NCBI GenBank assembly: GCA_016178435.1
Contig: JACOTK010000042.1
Location: 1 to 13,428, forward strand
Direction: 5' to 3'
Source: Actinomycetota bacterium
GTDB lineage: Bacteria; Actinomycetota; Acidimicrobiia; Acidimicrobiales; CADCSY01
Length of the DNA: 13,428 nt
Shown here: piece after piece, positions 7,724-13,428 of the stretch
Layout: each line of letters begins with the position of its first letter
How positions within the stretch are numbered: the first letter of the stretch is position 1
Notes under the pieces: model-generated
What the model was told of the DNA's origin: nothing
Databases searched by the model: none
Seen by the model: the letters and a program-made list of their open reading frames with translations, nothing else
Made by a program: the position numbers and the translations under genes

Positions 7724-8365
7724 CTACAGGAACGTCAGATCCGGGGCCAGGGGTGTGCGGCCGGTGAGGGCGAGGCAGGCCTCGACGCCTAGTCCTCGTT
7801 GCACCGCTACCGATGCAGCGAGGACGGCAGTGGTGGTGAGAGGTCCAATCGGCGGGGTCGCCGAGGTGCCGATGGCTCGGCTCAGATCGAGCGTGTGGAT
7901 GACCAGCTCGAAGGTGCGTGTCGGCAGGTAGTCGGCCAGGGCGATGGCGCCCATCGGCGTCGTGACGATCATGTTGTCGTCGGCGTCATACAGTGCGCCG
8001 ATCGCCCCGTCCCGAAGCGCACGAAGTCCGGCGAGAGGGTCGGCGCCGAGCGCCCTCCCGGCGTCCCTCCCTCGCTCCAGAATCGCCCGGGATGCCGCCT
8101 CGGTGTCGCTTGGCGAGCCGAACGCGGCCGAGAAGTAGGCGACGGGGCCTGCCAGATCCGCGGTGGCGCCGGGATTCGCGAGGTAGGCGGTGACCGTTTG
8201 GAGCGCCCTGCCTGCATGGCCGACGAGCTCGCGGACCGTCCAGAGGCCAAGACCCGGAGCATGCCATTGATCGGGCGCGATGCGCGATGCCGTGTCGACC
8301 AGGAACTCGGCCGCCTCCTCGAAGGATGTGCGGGCGTCGGAAGGCGTCATCTCCAAGGGCGTCAT
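7724..8365 (-). CDS. Maleylpyruvate isomerase N-terminal (MDMPI)/DinB-superfamily protein
   Basis: The protein has 213 residues, a little shorter than full mycothiol-dependent maleylpyruvate isomerases, and appears to contain only the metal-binding helical-bundle domain. WTVRELVGH (42-50) is the typical first motif and RTFELVIHTLDL (150-161) the second. His50, Glu153 and His157 match the pattern of the His/Glu/His zinc ligands known in the Corynebacterium enzyme, including the E-x3-H spacing, so metal binding is likely kept. The family includes mycothiol-dependent isomerases and transferases and many uncharacterised proteins, so the reaction cannot be stated. The ATG at 8365 follows a GA-rich stretch (AGGATGAGG); an ATG five codons in (8350) is possible. 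It stands alone on the - strand, divergent from the ACT-domain gene with 68 bp between. Confidence 0.85.
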   Translation of the reverse strand: MTPLEMTPSDARTSFEEAAEFLVDTASRIAPDQWHAPGLGLWTVRELVGHAGRALQTVTAYLANPGATADLAGPVAYFSAAFGSPSDTEAASRAILERGRDAGRALGADPLAGLRALRDGAIGALYDADDNMIVTTPMGAIALADYLPTRTFELVIHTLDLSRAIGTSATPPIGPLTTTAVLAASVAVQRGLGVEACLALTGRTPLAPDLTFL

Positions 8366-8390
8366 GGCCTCATCCTGCCGCCTTCCGGAT

Positions 8391-8414
8391 GTCGGCGCCG
8401 GCGTCGGCGTCGGC
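8391..8414. repeat. Four hexamer units (GTCGGC) in a divergent promoter region
   Basis: GTCGGC, GCCGGC, GTCGGC and GTCGGC run head to tail, followed by GTG. This fills part of the 68-bp gap (8366-8433) between two divergently transcribed genes. It may be only low-complexity GC-rich sequence. Confidence 0.7.
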
Positions 8415-8421
8415 GTGACAG

Positions 8422-8427
8422 TAGCGT
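8422..8427 (+). promoter_or_regulatory. Predicted -10 element for a leaderless mRNA
   Basis: TAGCGT fits TANNNT and ends 6 nt before the ATG at 8434, and no good ribosome-binding site precedes that ATG. Actinobacteria often make leaderless transcripts with a -10 at this distance from the start codon. No clear -35 is seen. Confidence 0.35.
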
Positions 8428-8433
8428 TCGGGT

Positions 8434-8976
8434 ATGAATCGAGTCGCTGTCGCCGCCTTCGGGCCTGACCGGCCCGGCATGGTCGCAGCCATCACCGGCG
8501 TGCTGATGGGTCATGGTGGCAATCTCGAGGACACGTCCATGACGATCCTGCGGGGTCACTTCGCGATGATGTTGGTGGTTGCGATGCCCGAGGGCGAGGC
8601 CCCTGCGGTGCTCGAGGACTCGCTGAGCCGTGAGGTCTCGGCGTTGGGCCTGACGGTGGTGGTACGGCCCCTGGGCGACGGTACGGGCATGGCCGACGAG
8701 GCGTCGGCATCGAGTTGGTCGGTCTCGGTGTACGGAAGCGACCGACCGGGCATCGTCCACCGGATCACGCGTCTGTTGGCCGACCATGGCGCCAACATCG
8801 TCGATCTCTCGACCAGGGTGACCGGCAGCTTCCCGGACCTCGTCTACGTGATGCTGTTCGACATCACCCTGGGCGCGTCGGCTGATGTCGATCGCCTGCA
8901 GGCCGAGTTGGCCACGCTCAGCGAGGAGCTCGGGGTCGAGGCACACATCCGACCCCACGAGTCCGATGTCCTGTAG
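8434..8976 (+). CDS. Tandem ACT-domain protein, glycine cleavage repressor (GcvR)-like
   Basis: The protein has 180 residues, close to the size of E. coli GcvR. The first ACT domain (1-78) carries FGPDRPGMVAAITGVLMGHG (9-28) and NLEDTSM. The second (94-176) carries YGSDRPGIVHRITRLLADHG (100-119) and NIVDLSTRV. The repeated DRPG-(M/I)V segment followed by N(L/I).D marks the ACT small-molecule-binding fold. No DNA-binding or enzyme domain is present, so a regulatory role by protein contact or amino acid binding is likely, as proposed for GcvR. No glycine cleavage gene is in the window, so the exact target is open. It lies 45 bp upstream of the deformylase gene in the same frame and is probably the first gene of that run. 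Confidence 0.85.
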   Translation: MNRVAVAAFGPDRPGMVAAITGVLMGHGGNLEDTSMTILRGHFAMMLVVAMPEGEAPAVLEDSLSREVSALGLTVVVRPLGDGTGMADEASASSWSVSVYGSDRPGIVHRITRLLADHGANIVDLSTRVTGSFPDLVYVMLFDITLGASADVDRLQAELATLSEELGVEAHIRPHESDVL

Positions 8977-9021
8977 GAAACCTGCGCCCGGTGGGGGAAA
9001 AGCGCTTCGCCGTCGACTGGC

Positions 9022-9531
9022 GTGACCTTGGCCCGTCCCGTCCTCCACCTTCCTCACCCCGTCCTGTCGCGTCCGGCGGCTGCTCTGGAGGACATCGACC
9101 GGAAGGCCGTCGACCTTGCCCATGCGTTGCTCGACACCATGCGGTCCTCGGGCCACAGTGTCGGCGTCGCGGCCCCTCAGATCGGCGTCTCGCTCCGGGC
9201 GTTCTGCCTCGACGTGACCGGGCACCGTCGGGCACGGTCCTGCCATGGTGAGCTGGTGTTGTTCAACCCGGTGATCATCGAGCACTCGGGCTCGGAGATC
9301 GGCCGGGAGGGCTGCATGAGCGTCCCGGACCTCACCGGCGATGTCGCACGTGCCACGGCGATGGTCGTGGAGGGTCTGGGTCTCGATGGCGAGCAGCGAC
9401 GTTTGGAGGTCGATGCCTTCGAGGCGCGCGCTATGCAGCACGAGATCGACCATCTCGACGGGCTGCTCTTCGTGGATCGGGTGGTGGCGCCCGGCCGCGT
9501 GTTCCCGCGCCGGGTCTATCGGGCTGAGTAA
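9022..9531 (+). CDS. def: Peptide deformylase
   Basis: The protein has 169 residues, the usual size. It removes the formyl group from the N-terminal methionine of new proteins in the cytoplasm. All three family motifs are present: GVAAPQIG (48-55), EGCMS (96-100) with metal ligand Cys98, and QHEIDH (139-144) with ligands His140 and His144 and catalytic Glu141. It therefore should be active. The first motif has Val where many enzymes have Leu (GLAAPQ). The start is the GTG at 9022, the first start codon after the upstream stop in this frame; the ribosome-binding site is poor (a G-rich stretch lies more than 20 nt away). The usual partner fmt is not adjacent. It is followed after 11 nt by the PH-domain gene. 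Confidence 0.93.
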   Translation: MTLARPVLHLPHPVLSRPAAALEDIDRKAVDLAHALLDTMRSSGHSVGVAAPQIGVSLRAFCLDVTGHRRARSCHGELVLFNPVIIEHSGSEIGREGCMSVPDLTGDVARATAMVVEGLGLDGEQRRLEVDAFEARAMQHEIDHLDGLLFVDRVVAPGRVFPRRVYRAE

Positions 9532-9542
9532 CCTCGGGACCC

Positions 9543-10151
9543 ATGGCCTTTCCGCTGCGTCTTCTGAACGAGGAGGAGGACATCGTCCTCGACCTTCACC
9601 CGCACTGGTGGTTCTTCACGGGCCCGGCCTCACTGTTGGCTCTGGCCGCCGCCGGCCTCGTCGCACTGATGGCCTCCGATCTGCCCGAGGCCCTGACGAT
9701 GGTGGTAGCCGCCCTCACGGTGGCGATGTTGGTCTGGCTCGTCGGGCGCTACCTGCGCTGGGTGACGACCAACTTCGTCGTCACCACCGATCGACTGATC
9801 TATCGTTCCGGCGTGCTGGGCAAAAGTGGCACCGAGATTCCTCTCGACCGGGTCAACACCATGTTCTTCCATCAGACGATCTTCGAGCGATTGTTGCGCT
9901 CGGGGGACCTGATCATCGAATCGGGCGGTGAGACGGGCAGGCAGACCTTCTCCGACATCGCGAAGCCGTCCTCGGTGCAGAACACGATCTATCAGCAGAT
10001 CGAGGCAAACGAGATGCGCACGGCGGGGGGCGGTCAGGTTGGCGCAACGTCGATCTCGCAGGAACTGCGGAACCTCGACGAGCTCCGGAGGAGCGGCGTG
10101 TTGAGCGAGGCCGAGTTCGAGGCGCAGAAGGCGAAGTTGTTGGGGCGTTAG
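9543..10151 (+). CDS. Bacterial PH-domain membrane protein with C-terminal SHOCT motif
   Basis: The protein has 202 residues. After a short polar N-terminus, two hydrophobic helices (about 24-44 and 48-70) form a membrane hairpin. Residues 72-150 match the bacterial PH domain 2 (YdbS-like) family: a beta-rich stretch including VVTTDRLIYRSGVLGKSGTE and IPLDRVNTM, then the typical 'GDLIIES.G..G...F.DI..P' run at 121-142. Residues 173-201 (ELRNLDELRRSGVLSEAEFE to the end) are a SHOCT motif, a short C-terminal oligomerisation-like module often found on membrane proteins. The function of such proteins is largely unknown. It lies 11 nt after the deformylase gene and is probably co-transcribed with it. 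Confidence 0.87.
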   Translation: MAFPLRLLNEEEDIVLDLHPHWWFFTGPASLLALAAAGLVALMASDLPEALTMVVAALTVAMLVWLVGRYLRWVTTNFVVTTDRLIYRSGVLGKSGTEIPLDRVNTMFFHQTIFERLLRSGDLIIESGGETGRQTFSDIAKPSSVQNTIYQQIEANEMRTAGGGQVGATSISQELRNLDELRRSGVLSEAEFEAQKAKLLGR

Positions 10152-10164
10152 CGTAGGACGCCGG

Positions 10165-10192
10165 TTGATCGGTGGCGCTGCACGCCGGTCAA
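10165..10192. terminator. Bulged hairpin between convergent genes
   Basis: TTGATC (10165-10170) pairs with GGTCAA (10187-10192), and GGCG pairs with CGCC inside, with GGT bulged and a 5-nt loop. It lies between the end of the PH-domain gene and the end of the small membrane protein gene, overlapping the latter's stop codon. There is no T-run, so its role as a two-way terminator is uncertain. Confidence 0.25.
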
Positions 10193-10521
10193 TCCTTGGC
10201 GCGTGACCGCGGAGCCATCGACGCCAACAACCCGCCGACCAGGACCCCGCCTCCGACGATGGCAAGGACGATCGCGGTGATGCCGCCGCTGACCAACCAC
10301 GGTATCTGGTCGGCGACACTGGAGAGCTCGGCGACCTGATTCCATGTCAGGGCGATGAGGACCAGAGCCACCACCCAACAGGCGATGGCGATGGTGATGC
10401 CGAGGGAGCGCACCCGGGTGAGGTCGCGACCTTGTGACCCGTCCCCCCACAGGGAGCGGAACTCCGACCAATCGACCTCCCGGGTCGATTCGATCGCCGT
10501 CGGGGTTGCAGGGTCACTCAT
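10189..10521 (-). CDS. Small two-helix membrane protein of unknown function, last gene of the second Liv operon
   Basis: The protein has 110 residues. I chose the ATG at 10521 because AAGGAG lies just upstream (10528-10533); longer in-frame versions begin inside livF with unlikely sequence. Residues 1-36 are polar and acidic (SDPATPTAIESTREVDWSEF). Two hydrophobic helices follow at about 40-60 and 77-101, and a short basic tail (SMAPRSRAKD) ends it. I do not recognise a family. The start overlaps the end of the LivF-like gene by 8 bp, so translation is probably coupled. That suggests, but does not prove, a role with the transporter. A stray small membrane protein placed there by chance is the alternative. 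Confidence 0.8.
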   Translation of the reverse strand: MSDPATPTAIESTREVDWSEFRSLWGDGSQGRDLTRVRSLGITIAIACWVVALVLIALTWNQVAELSSVADQIPWLVSGGITAIVLAIVGGGVLVGGLLASMAPRSRAKD

Positions 10522-11326
10522 GGGGATCTCCTTCATGATCTCGGGGTGTGGCTTGCGGATCGGTTGGCCCGGTCGGGTCCGGTGTCGGTGACGAGCGTCC
10601 GAGGTAGGCGGAGGCGATGTCGCGGTGCAGCCGCTCGGCGACATCAGCTGTTGCGCCGCCCATCGTGATGCGTCCTTGTTCCAGCACGTAGACGTGATCG
10701 GCGTAGTGGGTGACCGCCACGTTCTGCTCGACCGCCAACACGGTCACTCCGGCCTTGTTGATCTGTGCAAGCAACTCGAAGAGGTGCTCGACCATCACCG
10801 GGGCAAGGCCCAGCGAGGCCTCGTCGACGAGGAGCACCGACGGTTCGCTCATCAAGGCGCGCCCGACCGCAAGCATCTGCTGCTCGCCACCCGACAGAGT
10901 CCCCGAGTCCTGGGCGGCTCGTTTCGAGAGAAGGGGAAAGTGCTCGTAGACACCTGCAAGACGGGTACGGCGATGACGCCAACCCGAGGCGGGAAGGCAA
11001 CCGGTGAGCAGGTTCTCCTCAACGGTGAGCGATGCGAAGACCTGGCGACCCTCGGGGGAGAGGGCCACGCCCTCGCTGATGATGTCCCGGGTGCCCCTGC
11101 CCACGAGCGACTTACCATCAAGAGTGATGTCACCTTTGGACACCTTCGCCATACCCATGATCGCCCGAAGGGTGGTGGTCTTCCCGGCGCCGTTCGAACC
11201 CAGCAGCACGGCGAAGCTTCCCCGGGCCAACACGACCTCGATGTCGTGGATCACGCGGACGTTGCCGTAGCCGGCGCTCACGCCGTGGAGCACGAGGTGG
11301 CCCGCGGTTGGTGTCGGGGCGTTCAC
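10514..11326 (-). CDS. LivF-like ABC transporter ATPase
   Basis: The protein has 270 residues, slightly longer than the usual 235-240 because of a Pro/Asp/Thr-rich tail (246-270). It binds and hydrolyses ATP to drive a branched-chain amino acid-type importer at the inner face of the membrane. The motifs are complete: Walker A GSNGAGKTT (43-51), the Q-loop region with SPEGRQVFASLTVEENLL (90-107), signature LSGGEQQ (144-150), Walker B VLLVDE (164-169) and VEQN (199-202), where Gln takes the place of the switch His as is usual in LivF. The start is a GTG overlapping the TGA of the upstream fused permease/ATPase gene (GTGA), so the two are translationally coupled. It should pair with that gene's LivG-like domain. 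Confidence 0.92.
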   Translation of the reverse strand: MNAPTPTAGHLVLHGVSAGYGNVRVIHDIEVVLARGSFAVLLGSNGAGKTTTLRAIMGMAKVSKGDITLDGKSLVGRGTRDIISEGVALSPEGRQVFASLTVEENLLTGCLPASGWRHRRTRLAGVYEHFPLLSKRAAQDSGTLSGGEQQMLAVGRALMSEPSVLLVDEASLGLAPVMVEHLFELLAQINKAGVTVLAVEQNVAVTHYADHVYVLEQGRITMGGATADVAERLHRDIASAYLGRSSPTPDPTGPTDPQATPRDHEGDPHE

Positions 11327-13428
11327 GGCATCTCCGCAACGATTGAACGGCTTGCCGCGGTGCCCTGCGTTCCGAGATAGGCCTCGATGACCTCAGGGTT
11401 GTTGATGACCTCGTCGGGGGTTCCCGATGCGAGCACGTGACCGAAGTTCAACACATAGACGCGGTCGGCCACCTGGCGCACCAGTGGCACGTGATGCTCG
11501 ATCACGAGGACCGCGACATCGAGCTCGCGGCGAATTCCGCCGATCACCCCTGCCAACCATGCGACCTCGTCCTCACTCATGCCGGCGGCCGGCTCGTCGA
11601 GCAGGAGGATGCGGGGTCGGGTCACCAGGGCGCAACCCAACTCGAGCAGCTTGCGGGTGCCGTAGGACAGCGTGCCCACGGGTTGATCACGCAGGTTGGT
11701 GAGTCCGAGGATGTCGAGCACCTGTTCGGCGACTTGGCGACGGCGCCACTCGAGGTTCCATTGGTTGGCTCCCATGGCGATGAAGCCGATCACCGATGCG
11801 GGTCGCACGTGCAGGTGCTGGGCCATGAGGAGATTGCCGAGCACGGTCTCCGAGAGCCACAGTCCGCCCTGTTGGAAGGTTCGTCCCATGCCCCACTCCG
11901 CTCGACTCGCCGCCGAGAGATGGTCGACCCGATGGCCGGCAAACCAGACGGCGCCGTGGTCAGGAGTGGAGAAGCCCGACAGCAGATTGAACAGGGTGGT
12001 CTTTCCGGCGCCGTTGGGCCCGATGACGCCGACGATCTCGGTTGGGCCGACGTCGAGCGAGACGTCGGCCAGCGCCGGCAAGGACCCGAAGCTGATGCTC
12101 AGCTCACGTGCCCCGAGGAGCGACGGCTCCATCGTCCCCCCGCCGGGCAGTCGCACGATCAATCTTCGGCCGTTTCCTGCGCCGCTATCGGCCGAGGCCA
12201 CCGGGCCGGCTGGAATGTGGCCCGATGGAACGGGCATGGCGGCGAGGTGGTCGACCTCGCCGGTGGGCCTGGTCTGACCCCCTCGTCGCGTGACGATGCG
12301 GCTGCTCAACAGACGGATGAGGCCGCCGAGGCCTTTCGGGTAGCGACCGATGGTGAGGACAACCAGCCCGGCGCCTCCAAGAACGAGGAAGTCACTCGAG
12401 CCGCTCGACCCGTAGAACGTCGTCCAGGTGAACAGGCCGGTGATGATCACGACGCCCGGGCGTGAGCCGAGTCCACCGAGGACCACGTAGAGCACCAGGC
12501 TGAAGGTCATGCTGAGCGGGAAGGCGCTGGAGACGACGATGCCCTGGCGATAGGCGAAAAGTGCGCCGGCAAGGCCTGCGCCTGCTCCCGAGAGCGTGAA
12601 GGCGAGCACCTTGATGACCGGCGCGTGCACGCCCCGGGCGGCGGCTGCCACCTCGTTCTCGCGCAGCGCGATGGCGGCGCGGCCGAAGGGCGAGCCCAGC
12701 GCTCGCCGATCCGCGATCCAGATGATCCCGAGCGCCACGATCGTGAACGCGAGGAAGACCGACTCGTTGGTCAGGTCCAGCCCGGCCAGTGAGCCTCGGC
12801 TGACGGAGATGCCGGCGCCACCACGTGAGAACGCCGGCATCGGAAAGATGTAGGCGCCGAGCATCACGGTGAAGGCAAGGGTCAACACCGTGAGGTAGAG
12901 GCCCCCGACCCGGAGGGCGGCGATACCCAGCACGAGCGCAACGAGTGCGCCGAGCACCGGTCCGGCGAGAAGCGCCAAGGGCAGGGGCAGGCCCCAGGTC
13001 GTGGCAGCCACGGCGGTTCCGAAGGAGCCCAGTCCGAAGAGACCCACGTGCCCGAGCGAAACCTGGCCGGTCGTGGCGATCAGGCCGTTCAGGCTCAGGG
13101 CCAGAATGGCGAAGATGGGCAGGATCGCGAGCTTGTACGCGTCCTGCTCGCCGATGAGGCCGGCCGCAGCGCCCGCCGCGAGAAGGGTCACCGTGAGCGG
13201 CACTGCGCCCAGGGTGCGCTGGGACAGGTAGGGCCGTCGCGGGATCGCCACGAGATGGTCGAGTGACACCAACGACTCGTTGCCCTCGGTGGCCAGCCGA
13301 CGCGCCTTGCGGCTGAAGATGCCCTGCGGGCGTACCAACAGCACCACGAACAGGATGGCGAAGACGATGGCTTCGGGCGATCCGGGGGTCGAGCCGAGGT
13401 ACCTGCGGGTGAGGCTTTCGATCACGCC
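11323..13428 (-). CDS. Fused Liv-type permease/ATPase: end of LivH, LivM and LivG in one chain (5' end outside window)
   Basis: The frame runs open through the window edge, leaving about 701 visible residues; numbers here count from the GTG codon at 13425. Residues 1-40 (PEAIVFAILFVVLLVRPQGIFSRK at 17-40) match the last helix and end of a LivH-type permease, so the chain probably begins with a full LivH domain outside the window. Residues 72-375 are LivM-like permease (GLIATTGQVSLGHVGLFGLG at 114-133; ALRENEVAAAARGV at 253-266). After a polar linker (376-435), residues 437-690 are LivG-like ATPase: Walker A GPNGAGKTT (469-477), variant signature LSYGTRK (586-592), Walker B ILLLDEP (606-612) and IEHH (642-645). 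It is coupled by GTGA overlap to the LivF-like gene. Together they form the membrane and energy parts of a second Liv importer. The binding protein is not visible and the substrate is unknown. An internal start near Met432 for a separate ATPase is possible but not supported by a clear ribosome-binding site. Confidence 0.9.
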   Translation of the reverse strand, partial: GVIESLTRRYLGSTPGSPEAIVFAILFVVLLVRPQGIFSRKARRLATEGNESLVSLDHLVAIPRRPYLSQRTLGAVPLTVTLLAAGAAAGLIGEQDAYKLAILPIFAILALSLNGLIATTGQVSLGHVGLFGLGSFGTAVAATTWGLPLPLALLAGPVLGALVALVLGIAALRVGGLYLTVLTLAFTVMLGAYIFPMPAFSRGGAGISVSRGSLAGLDLTNESVFLAFTIVALGIIWIADRRALGSPFGRAAIALRENEVAAAARGVHAPVIKVLAFTLSGAGAGLAGALFAYRQGIVVSSAFPLSMTFSLVLYVVLGGLGSRPGVVIITGLFTWTTFYGSSGSSDFLVLGGAGLVVLTIGRYPKGLGGLIRLLSSRIVTRRGGQTRPTGEVDHLAAMPVPSGHIPAGPVASADSGAGNGRRLIVRLPGGGTMEPSLLGARELSISFGSLPALADVSLDVGPTEIVGVIGPNGAGKTTLFNLLSGFSTPDHGAVWFAGHRVDHLSAASRAEWGMGRTFQQGGLWLSETVLGNLLMAQHLHVRPASVIGFIAMGANQWNLEWRRRQVAEQVLDILGLTNLRDQPVGTLSYGTRKLLELGCALVTRPRILLLDEPAAGMSEDEVAWLAGVIGGIRRELDVAVLVIEHHVPLVRQVADRVYVLNFGHVLASGTPDEVINNPEVIEAYLGTQGTAASRSIVAEMP

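Noticed and set aside
8366..8433. Glycine riboswitch upstream of the GcvR-like gene
   Set aside because: The gap is only 68 bp, is filled partly by a GC hexamer repeat, and shows none of the expected paired elements.
11427..12465. Frames of 91 and 342 residues on the + strand opposite the second importer
   Set aside because: They are antisense shadows of the LivG-like and linker coding region with no recognisable features.

Overview
This is a GC-rich window with compact, overlapping genes, frequent GTG starts and actinobacterial-type protein families (a mycothiol-dependent maleylpyruvate isomerase-like protein, a secreted protein with a proline-rich stalk, several Liv-type ABC transporter parts). 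It looks like an actinobacterial chromosome. A lineage such as Acidimicrobiia is plausible, but that placement is inference and was not tested. No mobile elements, CRISPR arrays or phage genes were seen.

Layout, left to right. A complete tRNA-Gly(GCC) occupies 9-84. A 288-bp gap follows, holding a plausible promoter and a 16-bp palindrome. Next, all on +, are a secreted, stalked, C-terminally anchored protein of unknown function (373-1770), a membrane-tethered substrate-binding protein of the branched-chain amino acid family (1862-3721), and a 1307-residue protein (3709-7632). The last carries both permease domains (LivH-like, LivM-like) and both ATPase domains (LivF-like, LivG-like) of a Liv-type importer in one chain. 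With the binding protein upstream, this is a complete importer encoded by only two genes.

The centre holds unrelated, ordinary genes. A MDMPI/DinB-superfamily protein (7724-8365, -) diverges from a + strand run of three genes: a two-ACT-domain GcvR-like regulator (8434-8976), peptide deformylase (9022-9531) and a bacterial PH-domain membrane protein with a C-terminal SHOCT motif (9543-10151).

The right end is a second Liv-type importer on the - strand, converging on the centre. A chain that is cut by the window edge holds the end of a LivH-like permease, a full LivM-like permease and a LivG-like ATPase (11323-13428). It overlaps a separate LivF-like ATPase (10514-11326), which in turn overlaps a small two-helix membrane protein (10189-10521). 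Its binding protein and most of the LivH part must lie outside the window.

The most unusual content is the contrast between two diverged Liv importers within 10 kb that use different gene-fusion designs: H-M-F-G in one chain, against H-M-G plus separate F. The substrates of both cannot be read from sequence alone.
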